In this document: one piece after another, positions 16,195 through 25,646 of the stretch
How positions within the stretch are numbered: position 1 is the stretch's first letter
How the letters are laid out: every line of letters starts with the position of its first letter
Source of the DNA: an uncultured Prevotella sp.
GTDB taxonomy: Bacteria > Bacteroidota > Bacteroidia > Bacteroidales > Bacteroidaceae
Reading direction: 5' to 3'
Assembly: GCA_946548065.1 (NCBI GenBank)
Contig: CAMNPM010000004.1
Coordinates: 28,769 to 92,768, forward strand
Length of the DNA stretch: 64,000 bases
The notes under the pieces: generated by a model
Databases searched by the model: none
What the model saw: the letters and a program-made list of their open reading frames with translations, nothing else
What the model was told of the DNA's origin: nothing
Translations under genes and position numbers: made by a program

Positions 16195-17313
16195 ATGAAA
16201 ATACTGCATTTAGGTAAGTTCTATCCCGTTGGTGGCGGCGTGGAGAAAGTCATGCTGGATATTGTTAAAGGCTTGTCGGAGAGAGACATTGCTTGTGATA
16301 TGTTGTGCGCCAATGTAGGGAAAGGCAGTAGGGAAATCGTTTTGACTCCTCAGAACCGCATAATCTGTACCCGGACACTTCTGAAGAAATATGCTACGAT
16401 GATATCGCCGCAGATGATTACGACATTGAGAAGGATTGCGGCATCGTATGATATCGTGCATGTTCACCATCCTGATCCGATGGCCGCTCTCAGTCTATGG
16501 CTGTCGGGATACAAAGGTAGGGTAGTGCTACACTGGCATAGCGACATTGTCAAGCAAAAGAAGCTGCTGGGCCTCTATCTGCCCCTGCAGAGCTGGCTCA
16601 TACGCAGAGCCGACTTGATTGTGGGTACCACTTCTGTCTACATCGCAGCATCAAGATACCTGACAGAGGTGCAGCACAAATGTACTCATCTGCTTATTGG
16701 CATACCTCCAGTAGTGCCAAAGGCCGATGCCGTGGAGCTAATCCGCCGTCGATATGCTCATAAGAAGATTGTTTTCTCTCTTGGAAGGTTGGTGCATTAC
16801 AAGGGTTACCGTTATCTCATAGATGCTGCCGGGCATCTGGACGACAGCTATGTGGTACTGATAGGCGGCTCAGGGCCCTTGCGCGATGAACTGCAGCAGC
16901 AGATAGACGACAATGGGTTGAACAATCGCGTCAGGTTGCTGGGATCTCTGACGGACGAAGAGTTGCCGGCATACTATGGCGCCTGCGATGTCTACTGTCT
17001 GAGTAGTATTATGAAGACAGAGGCCTTTGCCATTGTGCAGATTGAGGCGATGTCGTGTGGAAAGCCTGTCGTGTCTTGTAACATAGAAGGGTCTGGAGTA
17101 CCCTGGGTCAATGCTGATGGTGAGTCGGGCCTGGTGGTCGAGGTAGAGGACGGGCAGGCACTGGCAGATGCCATTCGTCGTATTATGGACCGTCCTGACT
17201 TCTACGAGCAACTCTCCGCAGGCGCACTCAACCGCTATCAGAAGTTTTTTACCAAGGAAAAGATGATAGACCGCTGCGTTGAGCTCTATCAGCAGTTACT
17301 CCGCCGGGCTTAA
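16195..17313 (+). CDS. Glycosyltransferase family 4
   Basis: MKILHLGKFYPVGGGVEKVMLDI; FSLGRLVHYKGYRYLIDA; EAFAIVQIEAMSCGKPVVSC; start moved from 16126 to 16195. Confidence 0.9.
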   Translation: MKILHLGKFYPVGGGVEKVMLDIVKGLSERDIACDMLCANVGKGSREIVLTPQNRIICTRTLLKKYATMISPQMITTLRRIAASYDIVHVHHPDPMAALSLWLSGYKGRVVLHWHSDIVKQKKLLGLYLPLQSWLIRRADLIVGTTSVYIAASRYLTEVQHKCTHLLIGIPPVVPKADAVELIRRRYAHKKIVFSLGRLVHYKGYRYLIDAAGHLDDSYVVLIGGSGPLRDELQQQIDDNGLNNRVRLLGSLTDEELPAYYGACDVYCLSSIMKTEAFAIVQIEAMSCGKPVVSCNIEGSGVPWVNADGESGLVVEVEDGQALADAIRRIMDRPDFYEQLSAGALNRYQKFFTKEKMIDRCVELYQQLLRRA

Positions 17314-18133
17314 AGTCTTTTCTATAAGCCGGATGGCTGTTTCTGCCGTCTTCATGAAATTGTATTTGTTCTCTACCCAGTCGTCAACGTTGCAGTCGCC
17401 CGAAGGAATATGCATCAGCTTTTCTGCCAAGTCATCGCTGTCGCCACAATGGAAGAAGATGGCGGGAGTGCCTTGGTAGATTTCCCGATGCGTGGGGATG
17501 TCGGAAACTATAGCGGGTGTCCCAAGATACATTGCTTCCAATGGCGGGATGCCAAAACCTTCATAGTGTGAAGGGGATACTAAGGCCCGAGCTCCCGACA
17601 GCAGTTGGAAGAGCCGGAAGTTGTCTGCATCGGTGACAAACTCGATGTCATCATCGTGTTGCTCCATCAGTCGCAGCACGTCTGCATCCATTGTACGGGC
17701 ATCTTTGCGCCCTATAATCAGAAGCCTGCAGTCAAAACGCCCCGTAGCCCGTGCTTTGTGGTAGGCTTCTGTCAGGTCCTTGATGCCTTTGTATATCTTC
17801 AGGTTGCCAAGATATACGATGTAGTTGCCTTTCTGTTCCTTGCATCCGTATTCCTGCCGGTATTGTTTCAACTCTTGTCCGATGCCGTTGTACACTACTT
17901 GTACGTCACCCCGAAGCAGAAGAGTTCCTGCAGTGTGAAACTCTAAACAATGGAGCTATGCGATACACCTCTATGCCGTTGACGGTGTCCATGCGCGTGA
18001 TGCCGTCTTGACTGAAGCATACCACATAGTTGTCAAAGGAACTCAGCCCCTCGGCCATATATTTCGTAACCGTCTCAATGCCGCCCTCCACAGGGGAATA
18101 GTATTTTGCAATCTGGAGTATCGTTTTTTTCAT
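17296..18133 (-). pseudogene. Glycosyltransferase family 4, internally deleted and frameshifted
   Basis: N-terminal MKKTILQIAKYYSPVEGGIETVTKYMAEGL (17906-18133) and C-terminal VQVVYNGIGQELKQ..GFGIPPLEAMYLGTPAIVSD (17296-17895) lie in different frames with the central region missing. Confidence 0.8.
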
Positions 18134-18214
18134 GAAGAATCTGTTATTACTTATAACACCTTTTTACTTTGAATATTGTTGAGATACACGGTCTGTTTGT
18201 TATATATGAAAGGG

Positions 18215-19111
18215 TCAACCCAGAAATTTACAGATTATTTGTTGTGCTTTTTGTGCTAAATAGATTTCCCATAGAGGATATTTCATATATTTGTGGTAGT
18301 AGATTATGTCGGAGTCGCGAATGATTTGATTCACGAAATTATAATGGCGCTTGGATTCCTTGTAGCTACTTTGACCTCCAAGGTGGGTTACGCTTACAGA
18401 TGCTTCATAGTAGCTACGTTTACCGATGGCTTTCATGCGTTCAGCCAATATTTCTTCTTCGCGATATAGGAAAGTACTATTGTCCATCATGCCTACACGT
18501 ATGTAATCGGAAAGTTCAACCATAAAGAAACACCCAACAAGCGTGTTATAAAAGCCGCTAACTAATTGTTTCGTTTGTTTCTCGCTTCTTTTTTTTAGAA
18601 GATTTGGAACCCAGCGCATGCTAATGGGATAGATGGTATAAAGCATATAGCGTTTCCATAATGACCAATAAGGAAAGGGTCCTTGGGCGTTTCCGCCTGG
18701 CTTTAATATCTTTGGGGCAAAGCATCCTATTGAGTTGTCGTTTGCCCGTCGGTTGATGAGATGAGATATTACATCGGTATCATTGATGATGATATCGTCG
18801 TTGGAAAATAAAATATACTTAGAATGAATAAAGCGTTCAACAAAAAAAGCACCTTGATTGTTCCCTCGGGCAAAGCCTTGATTATCCTCGTTGTACAAGA
18901 TGATAACTTTGGAACCGTTATATTCGTTTCCTGTCGAAATCTCGGAATTTGGAATCGATGTATGTAAGTTATCGTTTGATTCCTTTGTTGCTTCATTGTT
19001 TACGATGACAATGTGATCAACCTCAGGACACTTGTTAAGTTCCTGGTTGACATATTTGCATGTCATTTCTTCGTTTCTATAGCTTACTATAATGGCAGAG
19101 ACCAAACTCAT
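18215..19111 (-). CDS. Glycosyltransferase family 2
   Basis: SLVSAIIVSYRNEEMT..DHIVIVNNEA..QGFARGNNQGAFF..YILFSNDDI. Confidence 0.85.
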   Translation of the reverse strand: MSLVSAIIVSYRNEEMTCKYVNQELNKCPEVDHIVIVNNEATKESNDNLHTSIPNSEISTGNEYNGSKVIILYNEDNQGFARGNNQGAFFVERFIHSKYILFSNDDIIINDTDVISHLINRRANDNSIGCFAPKILKPGGNAQGPFPYWSLWKRYMLYTIYPISMRWVPNLLKKRSEKQTKQLVSGFYNTLVGCFFMVELSDYIRVGMMDNSTFLYREEEILAERMKAIGKRSYYEASVSVTHLGGQSSYKESKRHYNFVNQIIRDSDIIYYHKYMKYPLWEIYLAQKAQQIICKFLG

Positions 19112-19117
19112 AGAATG

Positions 19118-20284
19118 TTAATCCTTTAAAATTTTGGAGTAAACATTTGTAACGATGTCTAATGTGATGCTTTTCCACGAATTGTTGCCCGTTTCAAAGT
19201 CGGAATGGATATTTTTTGCAAATTCTTCTACAAGTTTTGGATTTTCCAGCAAGTAGTTAATTCCTTTGCGGAGAGAGTCGGTATCGTTGGGGGACACAAT
19301 TTTTCCGTATCTGCCGTCAATGACCTCATTAGGTAGATTCCCTACGTTGGTACAAATCATGGGCTTGTCAAGGGCGATGGCTGATTTTGTAACACCACTT
19401 TGCGTCGCAGATTTATAGGGCAGTATGACAAATAGACTATTTACTATGAGCGTAGCAAGTTCACCATTCTCTATGTATCTGTTCAGGACAATGATATCGT
19501 CATCGTGGGTGTTATGCAGAACGTTGCCTTCAATGTCTTTTCCAGCTATCACTAATTTTACTTGATGATTCTTGCAATTTGACATTTTAAAGGCTTTGAT
19601 AAGAATGTCAATACCTTTATATGGTCTGATGGTTCCAAAAAACAGTATGTATTTGCCGTATTTATTACGTTCGATAGGATAGCCTCTCAGGTATGTATAG
19701 GGGCCAAGTTTTGAAAAAAATATTTGATGGGTGTTAGGATTCAGATTTTTTTCCAAAAGATTGGCGTCTACGTGTGATAGCAATAGGATATTGTTGAAAT
19801 GCTTTAGCGTAAGACTGCGGCAAATTCTATCATACCAATAATGTGTAAAAGAAGGCTTGTCGTGAGGGACTATGTCATGGATGGTAACTATTTTTTTGAT
19901 ATTTTTGGAAATATGTTTGGTCAGCAATACTTGTAAAAGTCCATACATGGTTATGTGCAGAATATCTGGTTGATATTCATTGATAACCTCGGCGACTTTC
20001 TTGGCCAGAATTGATGAAGTTTTATAATTGGAGCCTTTTGGATTGTTTACGATGGACCAATGCTCAAGTGTTAGCATGTTGGTATATTTTTCCATGCCAG
20101 GATATTGGGTAGCAGGTATTACACCCAATTCGTCAAGCTGACTTTCCAGACTGATAGCTCCTGACTTTTTCGTCTTAGGCAATATTAACATCAATACCTT
20201 TACATCGACAAGCTTTTCAAGCTCGGCAACATAAGAAATCTCTAAATCAGAGAATGGAATATTTGTGAAATATAATACTTTCAT
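19118..20284 (-). CDS. Glycosyltransferase family 4
   Basis: ILFFGTIRPYKGIDILIKAF; KSATQSGVTKSAIALDKPMICTNVGNLPN. Confidence 0.85.
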   Translation of the reverse strand: MKVLYFTNIPFSDLEISYVAELEKLVDVKVLMLILPKTKKSGAISLESQLDELGVIPATQYPGMEKYTNMLTLEHWSIVNNPKGSNYKTSSILAKKVAEVINEYQPDILHITMYGLLQVLLTKHISKNIKKIVTIHDIVPHDKPSFTHYWYDRICRSLTLKHFNNILLLSHVDANLLEKNLNPNTHQIFFSKLGPYTYLRGYPIERNKYGKYILFFGTIRPYKGIDILIKAFKMSNCKNHQVKLVIAGKDIEGNVLHNTHDDDIIVLNRYIENGELATLIVNSLFVILPYKSATQSGVTKSAIALDKPMICTNVGNLPNEVIDGRYGKIVSPNDTDSLRKGINYLLENPKLVEEFAKNIHSDFETGNNSWKSITLDIVTNVYSKILKD

Positions 20285-20293
20285 ATTTGCTTA

Positions 20294-20842
20294 TTATCTT
20301 AACCAAGGTCTGTAATATAGCTCATATGTTAACGGGTTATTCCGTAGACCTATTCGCTTGGCAGGCACTCCTCCCCAAATCTCATTGGCGGGAATGTCTT
20401 TTGTTACGATAGCGCCAGCTGCAATAATAGCCCCTCGTCCTATTTTAACTCCTGGAAGAATTTGGGCGCGGCATCCCACCCATACATGGTCTTCTATGAC
20501 CACTGGAGCAGATGTCGTTTGATGAGAAATTGAAGATACATCGTGTTCTAGTGTCCATATCATAGCCTCCGCAGCAATGTCAACATTGTCGCCAATGGTC
20601 AGTGTGGAGCCTCTTCCGTCAAGAAATACTCTTTGATTGATAATGACATGATTGCCGATGAATATGTTTTTAGGATTCCACAATTCTACGTGACGGAGTA
20701 CTGATGAACTTGAACCGAAGTGGCCGGAAAAAATACGCATGAAAAGAATCCTAACCCAATGGAAATGTGACCACATAACTATGTCCGTGAGTAGCTGTCG
20801 AACTCCCTCTTTAATAGACCATATTTCGTATCGGATATTCAT
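20294..20842 (-). CDS. Hexapeptide-repeat acyltransferase
   Basis: Left-handed beta-helix repeats: PVVIEDHVWVGCRAQILPGVKIGRGAIIAAGAIVTKDIPANEIWGGVPAKRIG. Confidence 0.9.
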   Translation of the reverse strand: MNIRYEIWSIKEGVRQLLTDIVMWSHFHWVRILFMRIFSGHFGSSSSVLRHVELWNPKNIFIGNHVIINQRVFLDGRGSTLTIGDNVDIAAEAMIWTLEHDVSSISHQTTSAPVVIEDHVWVGCRAQILPGVKIGRGAIIAAGAIVTKDIPANEIWGGVPAKRIGLRNNPLTYELYYRPWLR

Positions 20843-20865
20843 ATTGGTTTGTTTTAATAGATTTT

Positions 20866-22026
20866 TTATTGTTCGCCGTAACGATTGTGGATATATAATC
20901 GCTCCTCGTATGACTTAGCACCGAAAAGAACATTATCATATTGGCTTGTTATGACATTGGTATGACCTATCATTTTAAGCATGCAATAGAAGAAAAGAAA
21001 ACCAACGAAGAGCCTTCTGTTGTTTTCTATCGAATAACACTTAATAATATCTCGCCACAATATCCAATAGGCGAAAATGAACAAGTAAGACATTCGCAAA
21101 CTGGCTTCCTTGAACTCGCTGAAATAAAAAGTCAACACGAAGTAGATGATGAAAGAGTTGATGAAAATAGCATTGTTTTTTCTCACCTCCACCAGTTTGT
21201 CATAATAGCAGAAGACAAGAAAACAAGAAAAAAGACGTTCCAAATATCCTATTGAAATACCGCTAGCTACATCCATAGTTCCAGAAGTATATGCTTTAAG
21301 CATATCTGAAAGTCGTCCACTGTCTGTGCCTATGAAAATGGACATTATTTTCAGAAAAATAGAAGTGTGTGTGAGGAAAATGTAATTGCCTAAGAGAAAA
21401 ATGCCTACAAAAATCCATTTATTGATTCTTTTGTGGAGAAAGAAGTAGGTTGGTAGGTACATTAAGGCTGATAGATGAAATGTGATTGCAAGAATACATA
21501 ATAGGAAAAATTGGATGGGTTTGCGTTCGTCAATGTATTTAATTGCGTTAATAAAAATCATAATGGCGATGGTGTTTCGCATTAGATTTGTACTCATGAT
21601 GATACCTCCGAAACAGAGATACAGAATAGCCGCAAAAGGGAAATTGTCAAATTTCTGCTGTTTAAAGAAATTAAATAGTAAGGCAGTGCTTATAGCAGTG
21701 CATACAAAATTGAAAAAATAATAGTTGTCGAAGATGCTCTTGCATGTAGCCATTAAAAAAGTAAAACCAGGCTCGCATGTCCATTGTGAGTTTTTATACG
21801 TATAAACGTTATACCATACATTTTCAAAAGAGCATTTCTGGAATAGAGTATAGTATATCTGCCAGTCATCAAAGATAAATCCCCTAAATCCGAAAAATAC
21901 GAGCATGACCGCAAAGCAGAAAAAAATAATCTTGCTTTGTGTATCTTTGTCTTCTGTCTGTTCATAATGCATGGACAGATAGAAGAGAAACAGCAGGAGT
22001 ATCAGATATGGGATTGTGTAAATCAT
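20866..22026 (-). CDS. EpsG-like polysaccharide polymerase (Wzy candidate)
   Basis: 386 aa multi-TM; FRGFIFDDWQIYYTLF, EPGFTFLMA, STNLMRNTIAIMIF, FHLSALMYLP typical of EpsG. Confidence 0.8.
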   Translation of the reverse strand: MIYTIPYLILLLFLFYLSMHYEQTEDKDTQSKIIFFCFAVMLVFFGFRGFIFDDWQIYYTLFQKCSFENVWYNVYTYKNSQWTCEPGFTFLMATCKSIFDNYYFFNFVCTAISTALLFNFFKQQKFDNFPFAAILYLCFGGIIMSTNLMRNTIAIMIFINAIKYIDERKPIQFFLLCILAITFHLSALMYLPTYFFLHKRINKWIFVGIFLLGNYIFLTHTSIFLKIMSIFIGTDSGRLSDMLKAYTSGTMDVASGISIGYLERLFSCFLVFCYYDKLVEVRKNNAIFINSFIIYFVLTFYFSEFKEASLRMSYLFIFAYWILWRDIIKCYSIENNRRLFVGFLFFYCMLKMIGHTNVITSQYDNVLFGAKSYEERLYIHNRYGEQ

Positions 22027-23090
22027 TTCTTATATTTCGCTTTCAGCTTATTGACAGCTTCTCTAAGATACATAATCCATAGGGCGCATAATATTGCTCC
22101 AAAAATCATGTAGCCAATAACCATAAGCGAGCGTGGAAAACTCGAGGCCTTTAATGGAATACTGGCTTCTTGTATGACAGAGAAAGCAGGCATTCTCTCT
22201 TGAAGTTTGGCACGTGCAACGTGGAGTTGCTTTGTCATTTGCTGATATACACCGTATTTTAGCTGCATATCATTCTCTAATTCTTCCAATTTCGATTGAT
22301 ATGAAGCCATTACAACATTTGTACTGGCATCAGCAGTGTTGGCATATTTGCGTCGTGCATTTTCATAATCCTGCTTGGCGTCGTTGAATAATGATTCATA
22401 ATAATTCACATCTATGCGGGATTTTTTTGTCCTGTATTGGATGATGTACTGTTGAAGGCGGGAGAGAATGGTGTCAGCCATGATGGCAGAAACCACGGGG
22501 TCGTTGTCCTCAAAGGAGATAGAGATTACACTGGTTTTCTTGTCAACGATACAGGAAACCCGCGAACGAAAGAGCGTACAAACATTAGACTGTTCTTTCG
22601 TTAGGCAGAAGGGGTCTATTTCTTTAGAACTTGTTCCACCGTCTTTTTCAAATAGTTGAGAAATCCAAATCGTAGGCCAAGACCAGAAAGGGACTTTAAT
22701 ATCTTCTATAATGTGATTGTAGTATGTTTTTTCTGTGCTGTCCTTTAATCGAACTTTAACATTGAATAAATTTATGATAAAGCGTGATGAGGCAATAACA
22801 TCTGGATAAATTTCAGGATAGATAGCGTCGATACTTGAATTATTAGAGTTAAAATTCACGCCAACCATTGATGCCAGATCACTCAAGTTATCCAACATAC
22901 CTCCTGCTCCTGATACTTCAGGTGCCAAAAGGACGTTTGTCGTGTATGACTTGGGCGTGTTTAAAGCAATCACTACGCCAACCACAGCCGAAACTCCTAC
23001 AAACTTCAATAGCAGTTTCCATTCCGTAAGTACCCGCTTGACGATGCCTATGATGTCAATTTCAAGACTTTTCTTTTTGTTTTCTTCCAT
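22023..23090 (-). CDS. Wzz/chain-length determinant family protein
   Basis: Two terminal TMs flanking coiled coil; LNTPKSYTTNVLLAPE; VIQEASIPLKASSFPRSLMVIGYMIFG. Confidence 0.85.
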   Translation of the reverse strand: MEENKKKSLEIDIIGIVKRVLTEWKLLLKFVGVSAVVGVVIALNTPKSYTTNVLLAPEVSGAGGMLDNLSDLASMVGVNFNSNNSSIDAIYPEIYPDVIASSRFIINLFNVKVRLKDSTEKTYYNHIIEDIKVPFWSWPTIWISQLFEKDGGTSSKEIDPFCLTKEQSNVCTLFRSRVSCIVDKKTSVISISFEDNDPVVSAIMADTILSRLQQYIIQYRTKKSRIDVNYYESLFNDAKQDYENARRKYANTADASTNVVMASYQSKLEELENDMQLKYGVYQQMTKQLHVARAKLQERMPAFSVIQEASIPLKASSFPRSLMVIGYMIFGAILCALWIMYLREAVNKLKAKYKK

Positions 23091-23095
23091 ATAAT

Positions 23096-23863
23096 TTAAG
23101 TAAATATCCCTTTAATGAGGGACTGAGTTGTTATTTTGATGAAATGAATGAATTTCCTTAGATTAAACCTTCTTTCGGAGGTAATGAGGTAGTTGTACCA
23201 AAAACTCCGGATGGTATGGTCAGAGATGCCTTCCTTTAGGAAAGACTGTATTTCCAAATTTAATTTGTAAAATCTGAAACCTTGTTTGTAAAGACGATGA
23301 ATGAGTTCCCAGTCTAGTGCATATCCCAGTTGATTGTGCTTGCTGAGGTCGAACTTGTTGGCCTTGTGGACCTTTGCTCTTACGAATGAGGAACCGTGTC
23401 TATAGGCAGGCACTAAATCCATGATACCAGGATTGGCATAGGCTTCGATGTGACGGGATTTTCCGTGGCGGATTTCCCGTGAATTACCATAGATGATATC
23501 AGCCTCTATTTTATGGCTTAGTTCCATGCAACGCTGTAGTACGTTCTTATTTGCAAACAAGTCGCCACTATTCAGAAAGTTTATCCAGTCACCGGTTGCA
23601 TGCTCAATCCCTTTGTTCATTGCGTCATAAATACCTGCATCTGTCTCCGAACACCAAAAAGCAAGTTGGTCTCCATATTCACGGATAATGTCAACAGTGC
23701 CGTCAGTACTTCCACCGTCTATGACAATGTATTCCTTTTCTTCCCACGTTTGTGAAAAGAAACTCTCCATGGTTTCCCTGATATGTGTTACATCATTGAA
23801 TACAACTGTAATGACACTAATCTTATTGCCTATTTTTTCCATATTCCCGTGGCTTTTTGACAA
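23096..23863 (-). CDS. Glycosyltransferase family 2
   Basis: ISVITVVFNDVTHIRETMESFFSQTWEEKEYIVIDGGSTDGTVDII. Confidence 0.9.
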   Translation of the reverse strand: MSKSHGNMEKIGNKISVITVVFNDVTHIRETMESFFSQTWEEKEYIVIDGGSTDGTVDIIREYGDQLAFWCSETDAGIYDAMNKGIEHATGDWINFLNSGDLFANKNVLQRCMELSHKIEADIIYGNSREIRHGKSRHIEAYANPGIMDLVPAYRHGSSFVRAKVHKANKFDLSKHNQLGYALDWELIHRLYKQGFRFYKLNLEIQSFLKEGISDHTIRSFWYNYLITSERRFNLRKFIHFIKITTQSLIKGIFT

Positions 23864-25167
23864 ATTATTAGTCTACACTGATAAAGGTGTATAAGGCTCA
23901 TTATAGCATAGCATATAGCCATACTAAGCACAATGCCTTCAATTCCCCATATACGACCGTAAATAACGATTGCTATTAGGTATGCAACAGTACAAAATAT
24001 AGATGTAAGAATTTGCACCCGTATTGTGTTTAAACCATTAAGGAGGTAGGTAACACAGTTGTTCAGGTTAAAGAATGTGATGAAGGTTAGCACGGCTGCT
24101 GATACAGAAAGAGGAATCGTAACTGAGCGTCCAATCCAAAAAAGGTAAAAAATATTACATATCGAAAGCATGATAAGTCCGGCAAAAACTGTTAACCCCC
24201 AAAAAAATAATGTTTTGCTGAAAGTCTGACGAATCCATGTCCAGTCATTTTTGACGTATGCATCAGTATAAGCATTCCATATCGGTGCAATTATAATTGT
24301 ATACCCTATAATCAAAAGGTTAAAGAACTTATATGCAATGTTGTATGTTGTTACTGCTTCTGGCCCTTGATAATGGGAAATAAAGAAGTTTGACCCACCA
24401 AAAATAATCAGGCAACTGGTTATCTGTATGATAAAGAAACCAGAACCTTTCATAATAATGTTTTTACTAAAATCAATGTCGATGCATTTTAAGGATGGTC
24501 TAAAGGCTGGATATTTTGTAAAGAGGGGAAGTCCTCCTAAAAGGAAAACTAGAACAGGAATGCCCATAAAGGTGGTGACAACGTAAATGAGATTGCCTGT
24601 GGTAGTTTTTGATAGAATGAATATTGTAATTAGTGCTAATACAGAACCTCCAACTGTTAGGAGGTCATTGATTGCATATTTCTGCATAGCGACATAGATG
24701 AATCCGATATTTTTGGCTACAAATTGAATGAGCGTCAGTATAAGTGCGGATAATATCACAGTCTGTAGAGTACTATTATTGATATTTGAGGTATTGAGTA
24801 TCTGGCAAAAATCAAGGTTCTTGATTAAAAGGGCTGATATGAGTCCAATAATAAATGCCCCCAAAAACAGCATGGCAAAAGCTGAACTTATATATGCTCG
24901 TGCTGCTTTATAGTCATTGATAGATATTGCCGCTGTAAGATAGTTGCGCATACCATTGCCTAGTCCAATATCAAAAGTGTAGATCCAAAAAGCCATAGAC
25001 GAGATCGCCATCCATAGACCGTACGGTTCTTTGTCCAAATAATCAAGTGTTACAGGAACAACTAAAAAGGAAGTACAAAGACTAACAGCTTTTAATACGC
25101 CAGAGAATATAATGTTATTGCGTAACATTGTATTTCTGTTGTTAAGCTTAATCTTTTTTTCTTCCAT
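23830..25167 (-). CDS. Polysaccharide flippase (Wzx-like)
   Basis: 445 aa, ~12-14 TM, MLRNNIIFSGVLKAVSLCTSFLVVPVTLDYLDKEPYGLWMAISS. Confidence 0.85.
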   Translation of the reverse strand: MEEKKIKLNNRNTMLRNNIIFSGVLKAVSLCTSFLVVPVTLDYLDKEPYGLWMAISSMAFWIYTFDIGLGNGMRNYLTAAISINDYKAARAYISSAFAMLFLGAFIIGLISALLIKNLDFCQILNTSNINNSTLQTVILSALILTLIQFVAKNIGFIYVAMQKYAINDLLTVGGSVLALITIFILSKTTTGNLIYVVTTFMGIPVLVFLLGGLPLFTKYPAFRPSLKCIDIDFSKNIIMKGSGFFIIQITSCLIIFGGSNFFISHYQGPEAVTTYNIAYKFFNLLIIGYTIIIAPIWNAYTDAYVKNDWTWIRQTFSKTLFFWGLTVFAGLIMLSICNIFYLFWIGRSVTIPLSVSAAVLTFITFFNLNNCVTYLLNGLNTIRVQILTSIFCTVAYLIAIVIYGRIWGIEGIVLSMAICYAIMSLIHLYQCRLIICQKATGIWKK

Positions 25168-25176
25168 ACTTTCTCT

Positions 25177-25629
25177 TTATTTCTTCAACAGGTTTGTTAC
25201 CTTTTCTATTCTGCACTCATGTCTCTTGGTTTTGGGGTCGTAGTTAATGCCTACGAGGATAACCTGACCGTCGTATTGGGCAACTTTGCCTGTATACTCT
25301 TTCTTATGTATCTGGCTGATGGCAGCATTGGCCGAGTTGTCATACTTCGGCTCAAGCAGTATTTTGTTCAGGTGTTGCTCGAATGAGGCATCGCCTGTTA
25401 TCTTCAAGTCTTCGAACAGGTGGCGTGAGTCGCATGACTGGTCGTAGTATGCAAACAGCATCTTGGCCGCCATCGACTTGCCGAAGCGACGGCAACGACT
25501 GACACAGCTCATGCAGTGTTCGGTGTTCAGCGTACTGTTGATGACGGAGATCAGCGCAGACTTGTCGACATATTCTCCGTTGCGTGCTCTCTGGAATCCC
25601 GAGTTGCCAGTGTTGATATATGTTCCCAT
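25177..25629 (-). pseudogene. AAA-ATPase/PD-(D/E)XK (DUF1703-type) protein with large in-frame internal deletion
   Basis: N-terminal EYVDKSALISVINSTLNTEHCMSCVSRCRRFGKSMAAKMLFAYYD joined directly to C-terminal LLEPKYDNSANAAISQIHKKEYTGKVAQYDGQVILVGINYDPKTKRHECRIEKV; only ~150 codons. Confidence 0.75.
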
Positions 25630-25646
25630 ACCTTTGTCCTCTCTCC

